64,000 bases of DNA, from NCBI GenBank assembly GCA_964620915.1, contig CAZUKP010000008.1, forward strand, positions 4,840 through 68,839. Direction: 5' to 3'. Positions 53,204 through 62,242 of the stretch are shown here, one piece after another. The stretch is from Hyphomicrobium_A sp964620915 (lineage in GTDB: Bacteria; Pseudomonadota; Alphaproteobacteria; Rhizobiales; Hyphomicrobiaceae). Within the stretch, counting starts at the first letter, position 1; the number at the start of each line of letters is the position of its first letter. Below the pieces are notes generated by a model. The model was not told where the DNA came from. It saw nothing but the letters and a program-made list of their open reading frames with translations, and did not search any database. Position numbers and translations under genes: made by a program.

Positions 53204-56200
53204 TTACGGCTTGCCGTAGCCGCCGCCGGTCGGCGTGACGATGATGATCGCCTCACCGGGTTCCAGCACCGTTTGATCGCAACCTTGAAGTTGCTCGACG
53301 TTGCCGCCGGTGCGGCGCACCGCGTTGCTGCCCGTTTCGCCCGGCTCGCCACCGTCAAGACCGAACGGGCGGACCTTGCGGTAGCCCGACAGGATTGCGC
53401 AGTCCATGCGCTCCAAGAATCGAATGACGCGGCGCGTGCCGTCGCCGCTGTTTGACGCGCCCTTGCCGCCCGAGCCGCGCCGGATGGAAAATTCCTCCAA
53501 CAGCACGGGGTAGCGCAACTCGAGGATTTCAGGATCGGTGAGACGCGTGTTCGTCATGTGGACCTGTACGGCGGCCGCGCCGTTGAAGCCGGGACCGGCG
53601 GGTGCGCCCGAGCAGATCGTTTCGTAATATTGGTAGGTGGCGTTGCCGAACGTCAGATTGTTCATCGTGCCTTGAGACGAGCCGAGTGCATTGAGCGCGG
53701 CAAAGAGAGCGTTCGTGACGATCTGACTGATCTCAACATTGCCGGCGACAACGGCGGCTGGGTAGGCGGGCTTCAGCATGGAGCCGTCGGGGATGACGAC
53801 CTCGATTGGCTTGAGGCAGCCGGCGTTCATGGGGATCGGCTCATCGACCATGACGCGGAAGGTGTAGAGAACGGCCGCGCGCGTGACCGGCTCGGGCGCG
53901 TTGAAGTTGCTGGGCTGTTGCGGGCTCGTGCCCGTGAAGTCGACTTTGGCGGTGCGTGCAATGCGATCGACCGAGATGCGCACTTCGACCGTCGTGCCTT
54001 GGTCGGTCTCTACGCGGAAGTGGCCATCCGACAGCCGCGACAGCAACGTACGCACGCTCTCCTCGGCGTTGTCCTGAACGTGGACCATGTAGGCCTTGAC
54101 GACGTCGAGGCCGAAGTGGTGGACCATCTTGCGCAGCTCGGCTTCGCCCTTGGCGCTTGCAGCAACCTGCGCCTTGAGATCGGCGATGTTCTGGTTGGGC
54201 TGGCGCGCGGGATATTTGGCGCCTTCAAGAAGCGCGCGCGCTTCGTCTTCCAGAAAGCGTCCCTGATCGACGAGCTTCACGTTGTCGATGTAGACGCCTT
54301 CCTCCTCGATGGTCGTTGCAAGAGGTGTCATCGAACCCGGCGTGAGGCCGCCAACATCGGCGTGGTGGCCGCGGCTTGCCACGTAGAACAGGAGCTCGGA
54401 GCCCGCCTCGTCGAACACCGGCGTGACAACGGTGATGTCGGGCAGGTGGGTGCCGCCATTGTAGGGCGCATTGAGCATGTAGACGTTGCCCGGGCGCATC
54501 TCGTCGCCGCGCAAGCGGATGATCGTTTCCACCGAGCGGTCCATCGAGCCCAAGTGGACGGGAAGATGCGGGGCGTTGGCGACGAGGTGGCCGTCGGTAT
54601 CGAACACGGCGCACGAGAAGTCGAGGCGCTCCTTGATGTTGACCGATTGTGCGGTGTTGCGCAGAGCTTCGCCCATCTGCTCGGCGATGCCCATGAACAG
54701 ATTGTTGAAGACCTCAAGGAGAACCGGATCGGCCTTGGCGCCCAGCTTTTCGCGTTGGCGCGGCTCGGTGCGGCGCAGGACGAGGTCGTTGCGGGGCGTG
54801 ACTTCGAGTTGCCAGCCGGGTTCGATGACCACGGTCTGATGCGCTTCGATCACAAGGGCGGGCCCCATGAGGGTGTCGCCGGAAGTGAGGTCGTTGCGCA
54901 GGCGCACCGGGACATCGTGCCAGCCACCGCGGGAGAAAAAGCGGGTTGTCTGTGCGCCTGTTGGTGCATTGGTCGGCGTGTCGGCAGCGGCAATTACGCT
55001 GGTCGCATCGGCCGTCTCACCACCGCCTTCGGCTTCGACCTCGATGGCGGCAACAAAGATTTTCTTTTCCGGTGATATGAAACCGAAGCGCTGACGGTGC
55101 ACCTCCTCGAAATCGCGCACCATGAATCCCGGTTCGGACAACAGTACGGGAAGCGCGGTGTCGGTGGCCTCATAGCGCAGGTGCACGTAGCTGTTGATGG
55201 CAATGTCGTCATGCTCGACGCCCTCATCGAGCAGCTCTTCGGTGGCCGCATCGCCGAGCTCGTAGGCGAGGCTTTCAATCCTGCGCATCGTTTCGGAGTC
55301 GAGGGGGGCCTCGATCGAGCGCTCGCGGCTGGCGCGAATATGGGCCAGACCCATGCCGTAGGCCGAAAGGAGACCTGAGAGCGGATGGATCAGCACCGTT
55401 TCGATGCCGAGGATGTCGGCGATCAGACAGGCATGTTGGCCGCCGGCTGAGCCGAAGCAGTTGAGAGCGTATTCGGTGACGTCGTACCCGCGCTCGACCG
55501 AAATTTTCTTGATGGCGCCGGCCATGTTCTCAACCGCAATGCGGATGAAGCCATCGGCGACTTCTTCCGCGCTGCGTCCGTCGCCGACCTCGGCGGCGAG
55601 ATCTTTGAATGCGGCGCGTACCGCGTCGACGTCCAACGGCTCATCGCGGCTGGGACCGAAGATCTTCGGAAACACGTTGGCGTCGAGCTTGCCCACCATG
55701 ACGTTGGCATCGGTAACGGTGAGTGGGCCGCCGCGGCGGTAGCACTTGGGTCCGGGATTGGCGCCGGCACTTTCGGGCCCGACGCGGAAGCGCGCACCGT
55801 CGTAGGTGAGGATCGAGCCGCCACCAGCCGCAACAGTATGAATGTGCAGCATGGGCACCGTGAGACGTACGCCCGCAACGGTCGTTTCGAATGAGCGCTC
55901 GTAGTCGCCGGCAAAGTGCGACACGTCGGTTGAGGTGCCCCCCATGTCGAAACCAATGACGCGATCAAGGCCGGCGAGCTTGGCGGTCTCGGCCATGCCG
56001 ACAACGCCGCCCGCCGGACCAGAAAGTATCGCGTCGCGGCCGCGGAACATCTGTGCGGATTTCAAACCGCCCGACGATGCCATGAACAACACGCGCGTAT
56101 CTTCGTGGGGCAGCGCATCTGAGACGTGATCGACGTAGCGGCGCAGAATGGGGGAGAGGTAAGCATCGGCAACGCTCGTATCCCCGCGAGCGACAATCTT

Positions 56201-56815
56201 GATGAGGGGGGAAACGTCGTGGCTGGCTGAAATCTGGGTGAAGCCTAGCTCCTGGGCAAGCTCGGCCGCCTGGCGCTCGTGGTCGGGATAGGCGTAGGCG
56301 TGCATGAAAACGATCGCTATCGCATCAATGCCGGCAGCGCGCGCTTCTTTGAGGTGAGGCTCCAGCGCGAACAGGTCGATGGGGGTTTCGACAGTTCCGT
56401 CGGCGCGCACGCGCTCTTCGGCCTCTACGACGCGCTGATAGAGCATCTCAGGTTTGATGATGTTCTTGGCAAAGATGTACGGGCGGGCCTGCGTGCCGAT
56501 TTCAAGCTGGTCTTTGAGGCCTTTGGTGATGACCAGCAACGTCGCGTCACCCTTGCGTTCCAGGAGCGCATTGGTGGCAACGGTCGTTCCCATCTTGACC
56601 GCGGCGATCTGCTCAGACGGGATGGGCGCATCGGTCGCTACGCCCAGGAATTGACGAATGCCTTCAAGGGCCGCGTCGTCGTAGGTGCCGGGGTTCTCGC
56701 TGAGGAGCTTGCGCGCCAGAATGCGATTATCGGGTGTGCGTGCAACGACGTCTGTGAACGTGCCGCCGCGGTCAATCCAGAAGTGCCACTTCCCGTCGCT
56801 GCTGTGCCCCGACAT
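53204..56815 (-). CDS. Hydantoinase A/B fusion (5-oxoprolinase type)
   Basis: 1203 residues, ATP-dependent hydrolysis of 5-oxoproline to glutamate is the expected activity. The HyuA-like N-half (about 1-680) begins HFWIDRGGTFTDVVAR (ATP loop) and includes GFDMGGTSTDVSHFAGDYER. The HyuB-like C-half (about 725-1200) has DPVLLEVFNNLFMGIAEQMGEALRNTA and RGHHADVGG; it ends GYRKVRPFGLDGGEPG. Both halves are fused as in eukaryotic and many proteobacterial OPLAH proteins. Single gene, no regulator adjacent. Confidence 0.92.
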   Translation of the reverse strand: MSGHSSDGKWHFWIDRGGTFTDVVARTPDNRILARKLLSENPGTYDDAALEGIRQFLGVATDAPIPSEQIAAVKMGTTVATNALLERKGDATLLVITKGLKDQLEIGTQARPYIFAKNIIKPEMLYQRVVEAEERVRADGTVETPIDLFALEPHLKEARAAGIDAIAIVFMHAYAYPDHERQAAELAQELGFTQISASHDVSPLIKIVARGDTSVADAYLSPILRRYVDHVSDALPHEDTRVLFMASSGGLKSAQMFRGRDAILSGPAGGVVGMAETAKLAGLDRVIGFDMGGTSTDVSHFAGDYERSFETTVAGVRLTVPMLHIHTVAAGGGSILTYDGARFRVGPESAGANPGPKCYRRGGPLTVTDANVMVGKLDANVFPKIFGPSRDEPLDVDAVRAAFKDLAAEVGDGRSAEEVADGFIRIAVENMAGAIKKISVERGYDVTEYALNCFGSAGGQHACLIADILGIETVLIHPLSGLLSAYGMGLAHIRASRERSIEAPLDSETMRRIESLAYELGDAATEELLDEGVEHDDIAINSYVHLRYEATDTALPVLLSEPGFMVRDFEEVHRQRFGFISPEKKIFVAAIEVEAEGGGETADATSVIAAADTPTNAPTGAQTTRFFSRGGWHDVPVRLRNDLTSGDTLMGPALVIEAHQTVVIEPGWQLEVTPRNDLVLRRTEPRQREKLGAKADPVLLEVFNNLFMGIAEQMGEALRNTAQSVNIKERLDFSCAVFDTDGHLVANAPHLPVHLGSMDRSVETIIRLRGDEMRPGNVYMLNAPYNGGTHLPDITVVTPVFDEAGSELLFYVASRGHHADVGGLTPGSMTPLATTIEEEGVYIDNVKLVDQGRFLEDEARALLEGAKYPARQPNQNIADLKAQVAASAKGEAELRKMVHHFGLDVVKAYMVHVQDNAEESVRTLLSRLSDGHFRVETDQGTTVEVRISVDRIARTAKVDFTGTSPQQPSNFNAPEPVTRAAVLYTFRVMVDEPIPMNAGCLKPIEVVIPDGSMLKPAYPAAVVAGNVEISQIVTNALFAALNALGSSQGTMNNLTFGNATYQYYETICSGAPAGPGFNGAAAVQVHMTNTRLTDPEILELRYPVLLEEFSIRRGSGGKGASNSGDGTRRVIRFLERMDCAILSGYRKVRPFGLDGGEPGETGSNAVRRTGGNVEQLQGCDQTVLEPGEAIIIVTPTGGGYGKP

Positions 56816-57023
56816 CGGTCCGTTCCGAAATTTTCCGCTGCAATGTCAGCTATCGGGCAGCGCTCAAGGCGTCAACCGCAGCCTCTCGTTTCCGGTGAAT
56901 GGGCGCCACCCAACATGAAGACATCGTAAGATTCCGAAATTTGTCTGAAATTTCGCCAAGAGTCGTGAAGGCAATACGTGGTGGATGCTTCAAGTGGCGG
57001 CGAAATACCCTTAAGTGTAGGCG

Positions 57024-57761
57024 ATGTTTTTTGCAGCGGTCTCGAAAGCATTTGGATTGAATGAGGGTGGCGCCACGCGCGGCACGCTGGCTTCGCTTTG
57101 GAAAAGGCTAGCGTTGCTTCGCTCCAAGCAAGAGACGCCGGTTCATTTGACCGTTGCGTTTACGATTGCCGTCACGACGCTGTCGGCCAAGATGGCGAAA
57201 GCGGACGGTGTTGCCTTGCCTGTGGAGGAACGAGCATTCGAGCGCTTGTTCTCCATCCCCGAAAATGAAGCCAAGAACGTCCGCCGGCTTTATAGTCTTG
57301 CCGCAAAGGATACGGCAGGCTTCGAGGTTTATGCCCGCAAAATCGCCACGCTGTTGCGGGGCGAGCCCCAGCTTTTGAAGTGCGTGTTCGAATGCTTGTT
57401 TTGCGTTGCTGCCGCTGACGGCATTCTCCATCCGGCCGAGGACCAATTTCTGGAGATCGTGGCGCAAGAGTTCGGTCTGAGCCGAGGTGAGTTTCTATCT
57501 ATTCGCGCGAGTTTCATTCACGACCCCGACAGCCCCTACGACATCTTAGGTGTGCGGCCAGAGGTTTCGGACGAAGACCTGAGGTCTCGCTACATTGCAC
57601 TCGTGCGCGAACATCATCCCGATCGATTGATGGCGAGCGGGGTGCCCGTCGAGTTTCGTGTTGCGGCAGACCGCAGGCTTGCGGCCATCAATGCCGCCTA
57701 CGAGGCGATCCTGGAAATGCGCGGGCGCAAGCATGGCGCTTCGGAGGCGCAACATCCGTGA
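57024..57761 (+). CDS. DjlA-like TerB/J-domain protein without membrane anchor
   Basis: 245 residues. A TerB-like helical domain covers about 45-165 (FTIAVTTLSAKMAKADGVALPVEE with the metal-site Asp). A J-domain follows at about 175-240 (SPYDILGVRPEVSDEDLRSRYIALVREHHPDRL) with the HPD motif that stimulates DnaK. E. coli DjlA has an N-terminal membrane helix; here only short hydrophobic residues are present, so it is probably cytosolic. It overlaps the amidase gene by four bases (GTGA). Confidence 0.9.
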   Translation: MFFAAVSKAFGLNEGGATRGTLASLWKRLALLRSKQETPVHLTVAFTIAVTTLSAKMAKADGVALPVEERAFERLFSIPENEAKNVRRLYSLAAKDTAGFEVYARKIATLLRGEPQLLKCVFECLFCVAAADGILHPAEDQFLEIVAQEFGLSRGEFLSIRASFIHDPDSPYDILGVRPEVSDEDLRSRYIALVREHHPDRLMASGVPVEFRVAADRRLAAINAAYEAILEMRGRKHGASEAQHP

Positions 57762-58528
57762 CACTGATGTGCGACAGCGGCCTCGTCGGCACGCTGCGGC
57801 CTTCGCCCAATTCGGGCGCGCGCCGCAAGCAGGCCTCGCCACGTCTGATCATCCTGCACTACACCGGCATGGTGTCGGCCGCAGACGCGATCAATTGGCT
57901 TTCCAATCCTGAAAGCGAAGTATCCTGTCACTACGTTATCGACGAGGCCGGACACATAACGCAGATGGTGGCCGAGTCGATGCGCGCCTGGCACGCAGGC
58001 GCCTCGCACTGGGCGGGAGAGAACGACATCAACTCGCATTCGATTGGGATTGAGATCCAGAATCCCGGCCACGAGCGCGGGTATCCGGAGTTTCCTTCGG
58101 CGCAGATGCAGGCCGTTGCCGAGTTGTGTCGGGATATCGTCGGCCGGCACGATCTGAGGCCTGAAGCTGTGCTCGGACATTCCGACATTGCGCCAGGGCG
58201 CAAGATCGATCCGGGCGAGAAGTTCGATTGGGCGTGGCTTGCAGAGCAAGGCGTCGGTCACTGGGTCGCGCCTGCGCCCCTTCAAGCGGGCAACGAAGGA
58301 CTCGGGCTTGGAAGCGAAGGTCCGGCCGTTTCGGAGGCGCAAAGGTTGCTGCGCTTGTATGGATACAATGTGGAGGCGCACGGCTGCCTCGATGAAAAGA
58401 CGCAGAAGGTCTTGCGCTCCTTTCAACTGCACTTCCGCCCCGCTTGCGCTGACGGTCGGCTCGATGCCTCCACGCGCGATACACTGGAGCGCCTGGTCGC
58501 CGCGCTGCCTGTTCGTGTGACGAGCTAG
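57758..58528 (+). CDS. N-acetylmuramoyl-L-alanine amidase with peptidoglycan-binding domain
   Basis: 256 residues from a GTG at 57758, inside the djlA-like stop. The zinc amidase_2 domain covers about 15-165: LIILHYTGM with a His, HSIGIEIQNPG, and GHSDIAPGRKIDPG carrying the second His and the Lys/Asp site. The PG_binding_1 domain is at about 190-250 (SEAQRLLRLYGYNVEA, TRDTLERLVAAL). No signal peptide, so it resembles AmpD/AmiD-type amidases acting on anhydro-muropeptides; the extra binding domain is more usual for AmiD. Confidence 0.92.
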   Translation: MTLMCDSGLVGTLRPSPNSGARRKQASPRLIILHYTGMVSAADAINWLSNPESEVSCHYVIDEAGHITQMVAESMRAWHAGASHWAGENDINSHSIGIEIQNPGHERGYPEFPSAQMQAVAELCRDIVGRHDLRPEAVLGHSDIAPGRKIDPGEKFDWAWLAEQGVGHWVAPAPLQAGNEGLGLGSEGPAVSEAQRLLRLYGYNVEAHGCLDEKTQKVLRSFQLHFRPACADGRLDASTRDTLERLVAALPVRVTS

Positions 58529-58533
58529 TCAGC

Positions 58534-60282
58534 TCACGGCTGGCTGTGGAAATTCTCGCGTGCTTGGCGCGTTGCCTGGGCGTTCTTGTCGGTAATGTAG
58601 AAATCGCCGAGGACGAGGACGTCCATATCGGTTCTCAAGAAACAAGAGATGGCGTCTTCGGGCGCGTTCACGACCGGCTCCTGCCGGTTGAAGCTTGTGT
58701 TGAGAATCACATGAATGCCGGTGAGTTTGGCGTACTCCTCAATCACCGCATAGTAACGCGGGTTGTTCTCGCGATCGACGGTTTGCAGGCGGCCAGTGCC
58801 ATCGACGTGCACGGCGGCGGGAATGAGATCGACCTTTTCTGCGCGCACCTTCGGTGCCATCGTCATGAACGGGTCGGGCTGGTTCAGTTCGAAGTACTCG
58901 GAGACATGCTCGACCAATACGGCCGGAGCGAAGGGCCGGAACGCCTCGCGATGCTTGATGCGTGCGTTGATCAGATCCTTCATTTTCAGACTGCGCGCAT
59001 CCGATAGGATCGAACGGTTGCCAAGCGCACGCGGGCCGATCTCGGCGCGGCCCTGGAACCACCCCACGATCTTCTCGTCCGCCAAATCGCGCGCCACTTT
59101 TTTGTGCATCTCCGCAGGCTCGATCCGCGTGTAATCCAGCCCCGCCTTATCGAGCGCCCGCACGATATCCGCGTCCCCAAAACCGGCGCCATAGAACGGG
59201 TGCGTCATCACCATCCGGCGCTCAAATCCAAGCGTGTGGTGGTAGTGATAGAGCGCGCTGCACAGCGTAACCCCGCTATCCGAAGCGATCGGCGGCACCC
59301 AAACCCTCTCGTAGTCGGTGTCGCGCAGGACACGCGCATTGGCCACGCAATTCAGCGCAACGCCGCCGGCCAGGATGAGGTTGCGCGACGGGTGGGTCCG
59401 CGAAAGTTCGCGCGCCATGTGCAAGATCGCTTCCTCGGTGGTCTGCTGAAGCGCAAAGGCAAGATCGCGATGCAGGTCTGTCATCGGGCCATTCGGTGTG
59501 CGCGGCGGACCGAACGCCTCAAGAAACTTGTCCTTGAACGGCCTAAGCAGGCCATGCGTGTCATATTGGATGTAGTCCCGGTTGATGGCGATGCGCCCGC
59601 CGGGCTTCAACTGAATGATATCGCGGAATTGGGGAACAAAGGTCGGCTCGCCGAAGGCAGCGAGCGCCATCACGATCCCCTCATTGAACACCTTGAAACC
59701 GAGATGCTCGGTCACGCACGTGTACAGCATCCCGAGGCTGTCGAACGGATGGTCATGCCATATGCGTTCGACGCGATTGCCGGTGCCTGTGTAAGCGCTC
59801 GTTGCAGTCTCATCCCCGTAGCCATCCATAATGAGGATCGTCGCCTCATCGAACGGCGAGACGAAAAAGATGGCAGCATGCGCGTCGTGATGGGGAACCT
59901 GCACAATCTCGGGCAGCTTCGTGTAGCCAAATCTCTCGTAAAGACCGACCCGAATTCGTCCCGGCTGATTGAGCAGCGTCGTTCCCTGCGTGGGACGCGC
60001 ACTCGGCCAGAGCAGGTTGAGGCTTTGCGGCAGCTTGTCGGTCACCGCATTGTAGTTCATCCGCCATAGCCGCCCCATGTTCCACGGCGTGGTCATGACA
60101 TCGATATCTCCGATGTCGAGGCCCTGGCCCTTCATCGCGGCTCGCAGCGCCTCATGCGGAAACCTTTGCGTGTGCTTTTCGCGATTGAATCTCTCTTCCT
60201 CGTAGACGTAATCGGGAACACCGTCGTTGAGCAGCGCGATCCCGGTGTCGTGCGTTTGCGTCGTGATGCCAAGAACCTTCAC
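58534..60282 (-). CDS. Carbamoyltransferase, NodU/CmcH family
   Basis: 582 residues from a GTG at 60282 with AGGGGGG about 6 bases upstream. The N-terminal Kae1-like half (1-350) starts GITTQTHDTGIALLNDG and contains the metal/substrate histidines in HHDAHAAIFF. The C-terminal YrdC-like half contains QGRAEIGPRALGNRSILSDAR. It transfers carbamoyl phosphate to a hydroxyl of a sugar or other small molecule. The substrate is unknown; the nearby SGNH hydrolase gene may belong to the same pathway. Confidence 0.92.
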   Translation of the reverse strand: MKVLGITTQTHDTGIALLNDGVPDYVYEEERFNREKHTQRFPHEALRAAMKGQGLDIGDIDVMTTPWNMGRLWRMNYNAVTDKLPQSLNLLWPSARPTQGTTLLNQPGRIRVGLYERFGYTKLPEIVQVPHHDAHAAIFFVSPFDEATILIMDGYGDETATSAYTGTGNRVERIWHDHPFDSLGMLYTCVTEHLGFKVFNEGIVMALAAFGEPTFVPQFRDIIQLKPGGRIAINRDYIQYDTHGLLRPFKDKFLEAFGPPRTPNGPMTDLHRDLAFALQQTTEEAILHMARELSRTHPSRNLILAGGVALNCVANARVLRDTDYERVWVPPIASDSGVTLCSALYHYHHTLGFERRMVMTHPFYGAGFGDADIVRALDKAGLDYTRIEPAEMHKKVARDLADEKIVGWFQGRAEIGPRALGNRSILSDARSLKMKDLINARIKHREAFRPFAPAVLVEHVSEYFELNQPDPFMTMAPKVRAEKVDLIPAAVHVDGTGRLQTVDRENNPRYYAVIEEYAKLTGIHVILNTSFNRQEPVVNAPEDAISCFLRTDMDVLVLGDFYITDKNAQATRQARENFHSQP

Positions 60283-60408
60283 ACTTCCCCCCTGAGCGGT
60301 GCCGCTGCTTCAATTGGCAACTTTATAGCAATTGCGCTGAACAATGGCGTGGTGACCACCGGATCGACGCCTAAGCGCCGCCCGCGCGTGGTGTTAGCAG
60401 ATACGGAC

Positions 60409-60437
60409 TTGACGCGAAGCCCTCTTCTCACCTTATT
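60409..60437 (+). promoter_or_regulatory. Promoter of rnpB
   Basis: TTGACG at 60409 and CTTATT at 60432, 17 bases apart, with the first base of the RNA at about 60444. This is the standard sigma-70 arrangement placed exactly in front of RNase P RNA. Confidence 0.65.
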
Positions 60438-60443
60438 GACGGG

Positions 60444-60892
<449 letters not shown>

Positions 60893-60893
60893 A

Positions 60894-60899
60894 TTTTTT
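60894..60899 (+). terminator. T-run following rnpB
   Basis: Six T directly after the P1 helix, so P1 plus the T-run acts as the intrinsic end of the RNA. Confidence 0.55.
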
Positions 60900-60962
60900 C
60901 TCTGCCGGCGTTGCAGCGTCCGACACCGCTCACAGGCAATTCGCCCATGGAGTTCATGGCAA

Positions 60963-62042
60963 ATGCGTCGCCAAAGGCTGCGAAACGTTCTCATGGCGAC
61001 GCTTGCAGCTGCTGCAGCCATCGCACTATGCGAACTCAGTTTGCGGGCGTTCAATCTGGGCCCGCAGATTTACGCAGTCGCCGACGGGATGTTCCGGCTC
61101 TCGAGCGACCCTCAGGTCGGCTATGAGTTGCTTCCAGGGGCGCAAGACGGTGCCGACTCTATAAGTTCGAAAGGCCTCCGGGATCGCGAATATTCAGTGA
61201 CGAAACCGGCGGGGGTCTTCCGAATCGCTGTCATCGGAGATTCCGTCGCCTTTGGCTTTGAAATCCCCCAACGCGAAGCCATGCCCAAAGCACTGGAGCG
61301 GTTGCTGCACCGGCCCGGTCCTAGCGCACCACCGCACGAGGTTTTGAACTTTGGAGTCGAAGGGTATTCGTCAGCGCAAATTGCACGGCGCATGGTAACG
61401 ACTGTCTCGCGTTATAATCCTGACCTTGTTGTCTACCTGTATTGCCTCAACGATCCGGACTCAGGGTGGGATTATATCCAACAGATTCTTGTGGACCAAT
61501 TGGATCGACCTGAAAAATCAATGGTCGTATCCCAGCTCGGCCATCCTCGCTCACTGCTTTCCCAGTTTCGGGTTTACTGGCTGGCAAGAACGGCCCTCTC
61601 CTCCTTCGGGCCAGAGCCGGAGGTGAAACTCGCCTTGTATGAAGAGGAAGCGTCTTACTTCGCAGCGCTTCACGCGAGACGCGGGATGAAGTGGAACGCC
61701 ACGGTGCGAAACATCCAGCAAATCGCGGCCGAAACGCACAAAATCGGTGCTGTCTTCGTCGGCGTCATCTCTCCAATTTTTCACGCGAACGGGCAGGTCT
61801 ATCGCGACAATTACCCGCTGAGCGAGGTCCATGGTCAAGTCGCCGATGCTTTCCGTTCTGTCGGCGCCCACGTTCTCGACCTTGCTCCCACATTTGCGAA
61901 ATTCCCCACGACGAATAAGGAGCCAGCCGGTTTCGACATCCTCCATTACTCCGTCGATGGCCATCAATTCGTTGCGGCCGCCTTATTAGAATTTCTGTTG
62001 AACGAACGCCTCCTCCCAGACTTGGGCTCCGGTCCCTCTTGA
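60963..62042 (+). CDS. SGNH/GDSL hydrolase, membrane-anchored or secreted
   Basis: 359 residues from the ATG at 60963 (GGAG 10 bases upstream); the open frame continues upstream into rnpB but is not used. A hydrophobic N-terminal anchor covers about 10-27 (LMATLAAAAAIALCEL). Block I is GDSVAFGF (Ser about residue 94), GVEGYSS gives the Gly, LNDPDSG is the block III position and ILHYSVDGHQFV holds the C-terminal Asp/His pair. It lies downstream of rnpB, 71 bases after the RNA end. Acyl- or acetyl-esterase of a surface polymer is a likely role. Confidence 0.82.
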   Translation: MRRQRLRNVLMATLAAAAAIALCELSLRAFNLGPQIYAVADGMFRLSSDPQVGYELLPGAQDGADSISSKGLRDREYSVTKPAGVFRIAVIGDSVAFGFEIPQREAMPKALERLLHRPGPSAPPHEVLNFGVEGYSSAQIARRMVTTVSRYNPDLVVYLYCLNDPDSGWDYIQQILVDQLDRPEKSMVVSQLGHPRSLLSQFRVYWLARTALSSFGPEPEVKLALYEEEASYFAALHARRGMKWNATVRNIQQIAAETHKIGAVFVGVISPIFHANGQVYRDNYPLSEVHGQVADAFRSVGAHVLDLAPTFAKFPTTNKEPAGFDILHYSVDGHQFVAAALLEFLLNERLLPDLGSGPS

Positions 62043-62054
62043 GAACTCCGCCTG

Positions 62055-62078
62055 CCGGGTTGGTTGCTTGAGGCGCGC
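62055..62078 (+). repeat. 24-bp copy of an internal rnpB segment
   Basis: CCGGGTTGGTTGCTTGAGGCGCGC is identical to 60760-60783 inside rnpB, in the same orientation, 1,295 bp downstream and 12 bases after the SGNH hydrolase stop. Following bases show partial, gapped similarity to the rnpB sequence after the copy (AGCGA..CGTCC..AGA..TTGG). Suggests a partial rnpB duplication or a site left by an integration event. Confidence 0.85.
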
Positions 62079-62242
62079 GAGCGAACGTCCAGAAAATTGG
62101 ATCCTAGCGATGTTATCTCTCGGTGCGAAAAGCAGTTGCCGCGATTGATCAAGACGTCCAGAGCACGCGAAGCAATCGCGACCTGGCGTCGTTGTCTGAA
62201 ACCAATCGACGCGACTGAATGCCGACTGCGAAGCCGACGCGG

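Noticed and set aside
53558..55075. 505-codon open frame antisense to the 5-oxoprolinase gene
   Set aside because: Same GC-frame effect; composition is arginine/valine-biased without domains.
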